A stretch of DNA of 6,298 nt from the NCBI GenBank assembly GCA_023139025.1, contig JAGLOH010000136.1, positions 1 to 6,298 of the forward strand. The letters run 5' to 3'. A program made the translations under genes and the position numbers. Positions 1 through 4,863 of the stretch are shown here, one piece after another. Position 1 is the stretch's first letter; each line of letters opens with the position of its first letter. The DNA comes from Candidatus Heimdallarchaeota archaeon. GTDB lineage: Archaea; Asgardarchaeota; Heimdallarchaeia; Heimdallarchaeales; Heimdallarchaeaceae. The notes beneath the pieces were generated by a model. The model had not been told where the DNA came from, made no database searches, and saw nothing but the letters and a program-made list of their open reading frames with translations.

Positions 1-1
1 C

Positions 2-283
2 AAATACGTAAGTAATACATCCTATCATTATGTAAAATGGGGTTGGGAGCTAAAACAAGAGTGGTATTTGCAAATGACAGATGAAACTGAAAGAGTAATA
101 GAATCAATCCCTAAGATTGCCATTAAAGTAGATAGCAAAAATAAGGTTTTAAGATTTCACGATTTACTGCAAGAAAAACCAAGAGTAAGCGTAGAAGAGA
201 TAGAGGGGGCAGATAGATTGATTCGAATGCTGAAAAACGAGAAAAAATCTCCTTTTTATACACCAAAAGAAGATGGCAAATAG
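2..283 (+). CDS. C-terminal fragment of an unrecognised protein, 5' end outside the window
   Basis: The reading frame is open from base 2 with no stop until TAG at 281-283, giving about 93 C-terminal residues. The part before the first in-frame ATG (position 74) reads as ordinary protein rich in aromatic residues (YHYVKWGWELKQEWY), so this is better read as the end of a longer gene than as a 70-residue protein starting at 74 or at the TTG at 68. The rest is charged and looks helical (for example VSVEEIEGADRLIRMLKNEK), with a lysine-rich tail. No signal peptide, membrane segment or motif of a family I recognise is visible. It runs convergently into the NTF2-like gene, with 16 bases between the stops. 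No function is proposed. Confidence 0.6.
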   Translation, partial: KYVSNTSYHYVKWGWELKQEWYLQMTDETERVIESIPKIAIKVDSKNKVLRFHDLLQEKPRVSVEEIEGADRLIRMLKNEKKSPFYTPKEDGK

Positions 284-286
284 TAA

Positions 287-294
287 TTTTATTT
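287..294 (+). terminator. possible T-rich terminator after the left-edge gene
   Basis: A short T-rich run (TTTTATTT) lies directly after the TAG of the left-edge gene. Archaeal transcription often stops at such runs without a hairpin. It occupies nearly all of the 16-base gap to the convergent NTF2-like gene, so it is weak evidence. Confidence 0.25.
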
Positions 295-299
295 GATGA

Positions 300-674
300 T
301 TAGTAAAAAACAAAGATTTTACTATAAATTAACCAAGTACCTTCTTTCTTTAACATGTGTAGAAACTGGGTTTCACAAAACTTTTTGGAACCAAGTTTGT
401 ATTTTACATCTAATCTAACAGATGCACAATTTCTAAAAACATCCATAGTTATAATGTCGAAATCTATATCCCATTTACTCATATCATTTTTTATTTCCTT
501 TTTGTAGTATTCTTCCATTTCTACCCAAGCTTGAGGACCTAAGGTTTTTTCAGGTGAGATAATTTTTAGATCCTCAGTCCAGACGGAAAGGATCTTTTCA
601 GCATCAAGTTCTTTATTTCCTGCAAAATAGATATTTAGAGTTTTATTGACGAGTTCAATATCTTCCGAATTCAT
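300..674 (-). CDS. NTF2-like / SnoaL-like (lumazine-binding-like) small protein
   Basis: About 124 residues from the chosen start. The pattern fits the NTF2-like fold as found in SnoaL-like and putative lumazine-binding families: an N-terminal helix pair (DIELVNKTLNIYFAGNKELD, then AEKILSVWTEDLKIIS), a middle helix (WVEMEEYYKKEI), and C-terminal strands ending in TQFLHMLKKEGTWLIYSKIF, the usual 'L.k.dG.W.I..K.F' ending. Members are small soluble cone-shaped proteins that bind small ligands or act as enzymes; the ligand cannot be read here. The frame stays open upstream to a TTG at 726-728. I prefer ATG at 672-674 because family homology begins there and GTGAT, complementary to the archaeal 16S rRNA tail, lies six bases before it. 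The TTG start would add 18 residues (MNGNRLKQSR...) unlike the family. It ends with TAA. No partner gene is evident. Confidence 0.65.
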   Translation of the reverse strand: MNSEDIELVNKTLNIYFAGNKELDAEKILSVWTEDLKIISPEKTLGPQAWVEMEEYYKKEIKNDMSKWDIDFDIITMDVFRNCASVRLDVKYKLGSKKFCETQFLHMLKKEGTWLIYSKIFVFY

Positions 675-680
675 TTGAAT

Positions 681-685
681 ATCAC
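681..685 (-). promoter_or_regulatory. ribosome binding site supporting the downstream ATG of the NTF2-like gene
   Basis: On the minus strand the bases GTGAT sit six bases before the ATG at 672-674. They match the 3' half of the archaeal Shine-Dalgarno consensus GGAGGTGAT. The TTG 54 bases upstream has only A-rich sequence before it. This supports the shorter protein but is not decisive. Confidence 0.35.
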
Positions 686-758
686 AATTAACATGAAAAC
701 GTGATTGTTTTAATCTATTACCATTCAATTCTTTCTTTTTTAGAATTATAAGAAAACA

Positions 759-768
759 TTTTTAAAAG
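759..768. promoter_or_regulatory. TATA-like box of tRNA-Ile, near-symmetric, possibly shared with the NTF2-like gene
   Basis: TTTTTAAAAG is preceded on the plus strand by a purine-rich stretch (AGAAAACA, 751-758) of the kind expected for a BRE. A transcript start about 26 bases from its centre would fall near 789-790, eight or nine bases before the mature tRNA at 798. Read on the minus strand the box is CTTTTAAAAA and would place a start near 737, just ahead of the TTG at 728. It could therefore serve both directions. The position is inferred from spacing only. Confidence 0.45.
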
Positions 769-797
769 TAATAAATTAGGAAGAATGCAGTAAGAAC

Positions 798-907
798 GGG
801 GCATTAGCTCAGCTTGGTTAGAGCACTCGGCTGATATGTTATTTGTTTGTTAAGCATTTAACTCAAAAACCGGGGGGTCGGCAGTTCAAATCTGCTATGC
901 CCCACCA
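798..907 (+). tRNA. tRNA-Ile (anticodon GAU) with a 32-base intron and encoded CCA
   Basis: The full cloverleaf can be drawn. The acceptor stem GGGGCAT (798-804) pairs with ATGCCCC (897-903), with discriminator A904 and encoded CCA at 905-907. The D arm is GCTC/GAGC (807-810, 821-824) with GG in the loop. The anticodon stem CTCGG (826-830) pairs with CCGGG (870-874) with one U-G pair. Anticodon GAT is at 833-835. The T arm is GGCAG/CTGCT (880-884, 892-896) around TTCAAAT. G15-C48 is present. Exons are 798-836 and 869-904, giving 75 bases plus CCA. The gene stands alone between the NTF2-like and DinB-like genes and has its own TATA-like box. It decodes AUC and AUU. Confidence 0.93.
837..868 (+). 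other. tRNA-Ile intron at position 37/38 with bulge-helix-bulge fold
   Basis: The anticodon loop is interrupted after A37 (836) and resumes with A38 (869). The flanks fold as the substrate of archaeal tRNA splicing endonuclease. The 5' three-base bulge is T835-A836-T837, cut after the second base. The central helix is T832-A865, G833-C864, A834-T863 plus a C831/A866 mismatch. The 3' three-base bulge is A867-A868-A869, cut after the second base. An inner stem GTTA/TAAC (838-841 with 859-862) closes the intron loop. Both predicted cuts give exactly the exon ends needed for a seven-base anticodon loop. Confidence 0.85.
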
Positions 908-908
908 C

Positions 909-990
909 TTCTTGTTTTCTAGTCGCATTCTACTATTATCTTTTTACACTTCTCTTTTTAGTTATTTTGTTCTTTCCTTACTTCTTCTTT
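909..990 (+). terminator. pyrimidine-rich tract after tRNA-Ile, likely transcription stop region
   Basis: Starting two bases after the encoded CCA, the plus strand is strongly T/C-biased, with T runs at 915-918, 941-945 and 955-959 and further TTCTTCTTTT-like repeats to 990. Runs of T directly after an archaeal tRNA usually end the transcript. No hairpin is needed or obvious. There is no credible gene between the tRNA and 1048: an open frame through the tRNA translates mostly to leucine and serine and overlaps the tRNA. Confidence 0.45.
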
Positions 991-1009
991 TGCTCTCTAT
1001 TTGTAGAAG

Positions 1010-1018
1010 TATTATAAG
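1010..1018 (+). promoter_or_regulatory. TATA-like box of the DinB-like gene
   Basis: TATTATAAG lies with its centre near 1014, which predicts a transcript start near 1040. That is about eight bases before the ATG at 1048, giving an almost leaderless message. It also overlaps the possible GTG start at 1018, which argues against starting translation there. Confidence 0.45.
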
Positions 1019-1047
1019 TGTATGAACACTCCAATCTTTTGATAATT

Positions 1048-1530
1048 ATGGTTTCAATGCAACGACTCTATAATATTGTTGAAGAAGAAAGGAAGAAGTA
1101 TTTAGGTTTTTTTTCTAAAGTTCCAAGAAAGCACTTTCATTATTCTCAAACTGAAAAAACATGGAGCCCTGAGCAAATTTTTAGACATCTCTTAATGAAT
1201 ATTAAATGGATGTTAGACAAACTCCCCATCGAATCACAAAAACCATCTCAACTTGCAATTGATCTTGAGGAAGAAGTAAATGACCAAGTAACTTTAGCTG
1301 ATTTAATTGATGAATTTGATCGAATATCACCATTACTGAGTAAATCCCTATCCTCCTTAACATCTGAGCAAGAAGAAGAATATATTGATACGTATAAAGG
1401 TAAAATGCAACGACGAATTTATTTAATTAGACTAATTAATCATGAACATAGACATCTAGGACAAATACAATGGTTATTAAAACGTTCAACAGGTTGGACT
1501 GACAAAGAAATCTATGAAATAGATGATTAA
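1048..1530 (+). CDS. DinB-like metal-binding four-helix protein
   Basis: About 160 residues from ATG 1048; ATG at 1057 is nearly as good, and a GTG at 1018 is in frame but overlaps the TATA-like box. The sequence fits the DinB/YfiT-like superfamily: soluble four-helix bundles binding a divalent metal through three histidines. Numbered from ATG 1048, the candidate triad is H47 in WSPEQIFRHLLMNIKWML, then H132 and H136 in the HxxxH-type motif HEHRHLGQIQWLL near the C-terminus. The total length is normal for the family, and all three ligands appear present. Known members include thiol transferases, maleylpyruvate isomerases and stress-linked proteins; the substrate here cannot be told. The gene is single, with a short leader, and converges on the GPI-like gene with 10 bases between stops. 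Confidence 0.75.
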   Translation: MVSMQRLYNIVEEERKKYLGFFSKVPRKHFHYSQTEKTWSPEQIFRHLLMNIKWMLDKLPIESQKPSQLAIDLEEEVNDQVTLADLIDEFDRISPLLSKSLSSLTSEQEEEYIDTYKGKMQRRIYLIRLINHEHRHLGQIQWLLKRSTGWTDKEIYEIDD

Positions 1531-1540
1531 AAGAATCAAT

Positions 1541-2299
1541 CTAAATTACATAGTCAGCTGGGTCTGGTTCTAATAAAGGTGCAAATATTCTTGGTTTGTA
1601 TACATATATACTATAAATCGGAATGCCCCTTTTCAAAGATCTCCATTTATTTTGAGGTGGTTCTAACCTCAGATTAGGTATTTCATGATAGTTCTCATTA
1701 TACAGCCATTTCCCTTCTTCTCCCCTAATATAACAGTCACCTTTTGTTCTTTCATAGTCATCCTTAATTTCCTTAGCATCGTCTGCGCGGATTCTTGCAA
1801 GAACAGTCTTTTGGTCACTTGGATTAATTATCGAAACTCCAAAAGAAGGAGGTACAACTATAACATCAAATTTTTGAGCTCTTATTATTACAGCATCTTT
1901 GATTTTCTCATGGGTCTCCCCGAATTGTTGGAGTAAGAATTCCGAATATCCTTCAACAACTTGATAGATCTCAGAAAAACGATACCCTGTACCTGCAAAG
2001 GATCTATAATAACCAGAAGTCTTGTAATATTCGTCTCCTAATTTTCCAGCTTGGATAATTAAGAAATCAAATCTCATTACATCCCATAGGGATTTATCTT
2101 CAACTTTCTTTACTCCTCGATAGATTCTAAACACTTCTTTATCCTTCTCTTTTCCTTCCCATTCATTTTCCAACAAAAAATTAGAAATATCCTCGACTTT
2201 GTGAATCAACACATCCTTCACACTAATTTCACTTTCACTGTATCTTAGTGTAGTTTCTTCACTACTAATAGGCAACCCTGTACTTTCCCTTAATTCCAT
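1541..2299 (-). CDS. cupin-type glucose-6-phosphate isomerase homologue with degenerate metal site
   Basis: A 252-residue protein starting at ATG 2297-2299. Residues 55-205 follow, in order, the cupin GPI of Pyrococcus/Thermococcus as I recall it: VFRIYRGV, FLIIQAGKLGDEYYKTSGYYR, SEIYQVVEGYSEFLLQ, IVVPPSFGVSIINPSD, then ARIRADDAKEIKDDY and a strand ending in GEEGKWLYNENY. The family isomerises glucose-6-phosphate to fructose-6-phosphate using a metal bound by His-x-His, Glu and His. Here the His-x-His is Y97-Y98-R99, the glutamate is kept (E110), and the last histidine is V155, so three of four ligands are lost. A tail of about 45 residues (from RLEPPQNKW to PDPADYVI) exceeds the usual length of about 190. 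The fold is probably intact; isomerase activity is doubtful and a sugar-phosphate binding role is possible. It lies 26 bases behind a small winged-helix-like gene on the same strand. Confidence 0.75.
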   Translation of the reverse strand: MELRESTGLPISSEETTLRYSESEISVKDVLIHKVEDISNFLLENEWEGKEKDKEVFRIYRGVKKVEDKSLWDVMRFDFLIIQAGKLGDEYYKTSGYYRSFAGTGYRFSEIYQVVEGYSEFLLQQFGETHEKIKDAVIIRAQKFDVIVVPPSFGVSIINPSDQKTVLARIRADDAKEIKDDYERTKGDCYIRGEEGKWLYNENYHEIPNLRLEPPQNKWRSLKRGIPIYSIYVYKPRIFAPLLEPDPADYVI

Positions 2300-2325
2300 T
2301 CTGCTCTTCTCTTACTTATTTACAA

Positions 2326-2580
2326 TTAGAGACTATAGAAATAATCTTCTCCTTCATCAGTGATTTTCCAACTATCTAATGATCCCACCTTAAAATTCTT
2401 TAAATAATCTTTTTCTGTTAATGAATTTAACACTTCAATGAGAACAGCTTGTTCCGCTTTCTCCCCTCTTGGAGTATAAAGGTTATTTAGCTGGAACATC
2501 ACATCTGAGAGATTTAAACCCCTGTTTAGCGAAACAAAAATATCTAATAAATCAATTTCTATCTGTTGTTTCTCCACCAT
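2326..2580 (-). CDS. small winged-helix-like protein, putative DNA-binding regulator
   Basis: 84 residues from ATG 2578-2580 to TAA. Predicted layout is helix 1 (IEIDLLDIFVSLN), helix 2 (LSDVMFQLNNLY), helix 3 (EKAEQAVLIEVLNSLTEKDYL) and a wing-like pair ending in SWKITDEGEDYFYSL. The ending 'W.ITdeG..Y...L' is common in PadR/MarR-like archaeal winged-helix proteins, where it follows the recognition helix and wing. I cannot name a family, and the protein is too small for a separate ligand domain. Its stop is 26 bases before the GPI-like gene, so the two are probably co-transcribed from the promoter near 2616. Upstream TGAT is a weak ribosome site; the predicted leader is about 10 bases. The most economical reading is a regulator paired with the GPI-like protein, but a general small helix-turn-helix protein is equally allowed. 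Confidence 0.55.
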   Translation of the reverse strand: MVEKQQIEIDLLDIFVSLNRGLNLSDVMFQLNNLYTPRGEKAEQAVLIEVLNSLTEKDYLKNFKVGSLDSWKITDEGEDYFYSL

Positions 2581-2611
2581 TATTATCAGAATGTTAACTA
2601 TTTGTTCTTTC

Positions 2612-2622
2612 TAAAAATATTT
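2612..2622 (-). promoter_or_regulatory. TATA-like box for the winged-helix/GPI-like unit
   Basis: On the minus strand AAATATTTTTA is preceded by purine-rich ATAGGG, a plausible BRE. Its centre near 2616 predicts a start near 2590, about 10 bases before the ATG at 2580. It lies in the 166-base divergent gap shared with aRF1, whose own box is not clear (a weak candidate is TATAC near 2700). Confidence 0.4.
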
Positions 2623-2735
2623 CCCTATTATTTCTCATCATTTCTAAAGACTCATAACCAAAAAGATAATAACAAATCTTGAAATTTTGTCTAAAGTGCT
2701 ATACTGAAGCATAATTCTTTAGTTTACCTTATCTC

Positions 2736-2741
2736 GAGGAG
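2736..2741 (+). promoter_or_regulatory. strong ribosome binding site of aRF1
   Basis: GAGGAG lies five bases before ATG 2747 and matches the archaeal Shine-Dalgarno consensus well. It is the best ribosome site in the window and fixes the aRF1 start. Confidence 0.7.
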
Positions 2742-2746
2742 ATACC

Positions 2747-4018
2747 ATGACAAAGAAACAGGAAGAAAAGAAAAGAACATCAGTAGAACGTTATATGTTA
2801 AAACATGAATTAGACAAATTAGAGTCCAAAAAAAGTTTTAACATGTCTACAAGTTTAGTTACCCTATATATTCCTCCTGGTACTAGGTTATCTGATGTTA
2901 ATGCTCAGCTGCGCGATGAATATGGAACTGCAACAAATATCAAAGACAAAAGCACTGGAAAAGCTGTCCAATCTGCGCTTTCCTCTATCATGTCTAGGAT
3001 AAAAACTATTCCTGATTCTGGAGAAAATGGTCTTGTTATCTTCTGTGGAATTACTCAAAACAATAAGGTGGAGTTTTTCCTAATTAGCCCTCCAGATCCT
3101 GTAGGTATTAAGCTCTATCTCTGTGATTACGTATTTCATATTGATCATCTTAAAGAGATGTTAGAAAGCAAACAAAGATATGGGTTAGCATTAATTGCTC
3201 GAGGAGGAGCAACACTAGCAACTGTTCAAGGCTCCCGATTAGATATAATTCGTGAAGAAGAATCTAATGTTCCTGGTAAACATAAAATGGGTGGTCAGTC
3301 TCAAGCTCGTTTTCAAAGATTAACTGAAGAAGCGGCTCAAAGATGGTATGGTAAAGTTGCAGATATCATGAATACTGTTTATCTTGAAGATTTTCCAGTT
3401 GAAGCAATAGTAGTTGGTGGTCCTGCTTTATCTAAAGCAGAATTCTTGGAAAGTAAGGAAATAGATTATCGATTGCTTGAAAAAGTCATAGGAATCTATG
3501 ATATAGGATATTTGGGTTCAGTTGGGATTCGAGAACTTTTAGACAAAGCAGCAGATAAATTGTCTGATTTTGAGTTAGTTAAGGAGCGACAACTCACACA
3601 AAAATTCATGGAACATTTGGGAAAGGATACAGGACTAGTTACTTATGGGGAAAAGGAAGTTTTGAAGGCATTAGAAAAAGCAGCTGTTGAAATTGTTTTA
3701 GTAAGCGAGGATGTAGATAGGGTTAATATGGAAATTAAATGTGATGGATGTGATTATACAATTACTGAGTCTGTAAAAAGCAAAGATTACAATGATTTCA
3801 TAAAAAAATTATCTGACAAAAAATGTTCTGAATGCGGAAATTCCAAATTGTATATTGAAAGTGAAAGTGATTTAATAACTGAATTGAATGAAAAAGCCGA
3901 GAATACTGGTGCTACTCTAGAGGTCATTTCAACTGATCATGAGGATGGGGCTATGTTATACAATGCATTTGGTGGGATAGCAGCAATTCTCCGATACAAA
4001 TCATATGATGGTTATTAG
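2747..4018 (+). CDS. prf1: peptide chain release factor aRF1
   Basis: 423 residues. aRF1 reads all three stop codons in the ribosomal A site and triggers peptidyl-tRNA hydrolysis, acting with aEF1A and then ABCE1. Domain 1 carries the stop-reading elements: STS at 34-36 (GTS position of eRF1), TATNIKD at 61-67 (TASNIKS position) and YLCDYVF at 124-130 (YxCxxxF). Domain 2 has the catalytic GGQ at 182-184 in KMGGQSQARFQR. Domain 3 has VVGGPALSKAEF and a mini-domain with two Cys pairs (C332/C335 and C360/C363) typical of the archaeal zinc-binding form. Length is normal. The last NIKS residue is Asp rather than Ser. The start is fixed by GAGGAG five bases upstream. The gene ends in TAG, 10 bases from the convergent UMP kinase stop. 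Confidence 0.97.
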   Translation: MTKKQEEKKRTSVERYMLKHELDKLESKKSFNMSTSLVTLYIPPGTRLSDVNAQLRDEYGTATNIKDKSTGKAVQSALSSIMSRIKTIPDSGENGLVIFCGITQNNKVEFFLISPPDPVGIKLYLCDYVFHIDHLKEMLESKQRYGLALIARGGATLATVQGSRLDIIREEESNVPGKHKMGGQSQARFQRLTEEAAQRWYGKVADIMNTVYLEDFPVEAIVVGGPALSKAEFLESKEIDYRLLEKVIGIYDIGYLGSVGIRELLDKAADKLSDFELVKERQLTQKFMEHLGKDTGLVTYGEKEVLKALEKAAVEIVLVSEDVDRVNMEIKCDGCDYTITESVKSKDYNDFIKKLSDKKCSECGNSKLYIESESDLITELNEKAENTGATLEVISTDHEDGAMLYNAFGGIAAILRYKSYDGY

Positions 4019-4028
4019 AGAAAAAAAT

Positions 4029-4718
4029 CTATCCTTGAACCACTGTTCCAATTTTTTCTCCATCTACAATTCTCAGAATGTTTTTAGGTTCAGAACCATT
4101 TGTGAATATTAGTCGTAAATCGGATCTTTTTACAATTTCACAACCTACTCTATCAAAGAGAGCGTATTTTCCTGGTTCTTCATCTTGTTGTGATATGATA
4201 TCTAACAGTTGATCAGCTGAAATCGTATCTAATGGTTTTGCATCCTCATATTGATTTGGATCTTTATCATACACCTTGTCTACATTTGTCAGATTTATCA
4301 ACATGTCAGCACCCCAATATTCGGCTAGAAGTGCTGCAACAGCATTTGTAGATTGTCCTGGTTGAAGACCTCCAGTAACAACGATTTTACCAGATGAAAG
4401 TGCTTCACCAATTTCTTCGAATGAACGAGGAACAAGCAAATATGCTTTATTGTGGAGTGAAGCAATTATTAGTAAAGCATGAATTCGAGTTGATTCTACT
4501 GCAAGAATGTCTTTGAAAGTAGATACATGGCCAAGAACATCGCTTGCTTGAATGATAACTCTAGCTAATTTTCCTCCTCCAACAACTACAGCAACTTTAT
4601 GCCCAACATCATGAAGGGTGTTAATGGTATCAACAATTTCCTTTATTCTCTCAACATTTAGAACCATTTCTTCTTTGTATAAAACAGAGCCGCCAAATTT
4701 TAGTACAATCTTCTTCAT
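4029..4718 (-). CDS. pyrH: UMP kinase, archaeal type
   Basis: 229 residues, amino acid kinase family. The enzyme phosphorylates UMP to UDP with ATP in pyrimidine nucleotide synthesis, in the cytoplasm, normally as a hexamer. Motifs in order: KFGGSVL at 7-13 (nucleotide-phosphate loop), VVVGGGKLAR at 44-53 (phosphate binding), TFKDILAVESTR at 67-78, VVTGGLQPGQSTNAVAALLAE at 113-133 (UMP-binding loop and following helix), and NVDKVYDKDP at 145-154. This matches Pyrococcus and Sulfolobus UMP kinases much better than isopentenyl phosphate kinase, whose signature histidine is not apparent. The length is typical for archaea. The start ATG (4716-4718) gives the standard N-terminus; only a weak ribosome site (GCGAT) precedes it, fitting a very short leader. 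The gene is divergent from aspS and convergent with aRF1. Confidence 0.93.
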   Translation of the reverse strand: MKKIVLKFGGSVLYKEEMVLNVERIKEIVDTINTLHDVGHKVAVVVGGGKLARVIIQASDVLGHVSTFKDILAVESTRIHALLIIASLHNKAYLLVPRSFEEIGEALSSGKIVVTGGLQPGQSTNAVAALLAEYWGADMLINLTNVDKVYDKDPNQYEDAKPLDTISADQLLDIISQQDEEPGKYALFDRVGCEIVKRSDLRLIFTNGSEPKNILRIVDGEKIGTVVQG

Positions 4719-4750
4719 TAGTATCGCTACAAAGTTATTAGGATGATAGC

Positions 4751-4758
4751 TAAATAAT
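4751..4758 (-). promoter_or_regulatory. possible TATA-like box of pyrH
   Basis: On the minus strand ATTATTTA follows purine-rich GAGAAAAAAC, a plausible BRE. The centre near 4754 predicts a start near 4728, about 10 bases before the ATG. Another AT-rich candidate (TATAAAAA, 4789-4796 on the same strand) would give a leader of about 50 bases. Confidence 0.3.
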
Positions 4759-4816
4759 GTTTTTTCTCAGAAAGTCATTTTTCTCACATTTTTATACAAC
4801 AAAGAAGAGAATCTTT

Positions 4817-4855
4817 TTTAATAAACTTTCAAAGGTGCAAACAAATAAACTGAGG
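4817..4855 (+). promoter_or_regulatory. promoter and ribosome binding site of aspS
   Basis: TTTAATAAA (4817-4825) is a good TATA-like box. Its centre near 4821 predicts a start near 4847, leaving a leader of about 17 bases that contains GAGG (4852-4855), eight bases before ATG 4864. An AGGTG at 4833-4837 lies too far upstream to act as the ribosome site. Confidence 0.5.
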
Positions 4856-4863
4856 ACTGTACC

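Noticed and set aside
843..1025. Open frame of 60 codons on the plus strand
   Set aside because: It begins inside the tRNA-Ile intron, runs through the tRNA and the pyrimidine-rich tract, and translates mainly to Leu/Ser/Phe, as any T/C-rich stretch would. No ribosome site is present.
1018..1047. GTG at 1018 as the start of the DinB-like protein
   Set aside because: The GTG overlaps the likely TATA box (1010-1018), has no ribosome site, and adds ten residues not expected for the family.
1685..1936. Open frame of 83 codons on the plus strand opposite the GPI-like gene
   Set aside because: It lies wholly antisense to a clearly recognisable protein and has no family resemblance.
3960..4040. 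aRF1-pyrH junction as an operon or hairpin terminator site
   Set aside because: The genes are convergent, the 10-base gap is A-rich on the plus strand, and I see no inverted repeat.
4029..4718. Isopentenyl phosphate kinase instead of UMP kinase
   Set aside because: The GGLQPGQST loop, the TFKD...R segment and the length match archaeal UMP kinase, and the signature histidine of isopentenyl phosphate kinase is not apparent.
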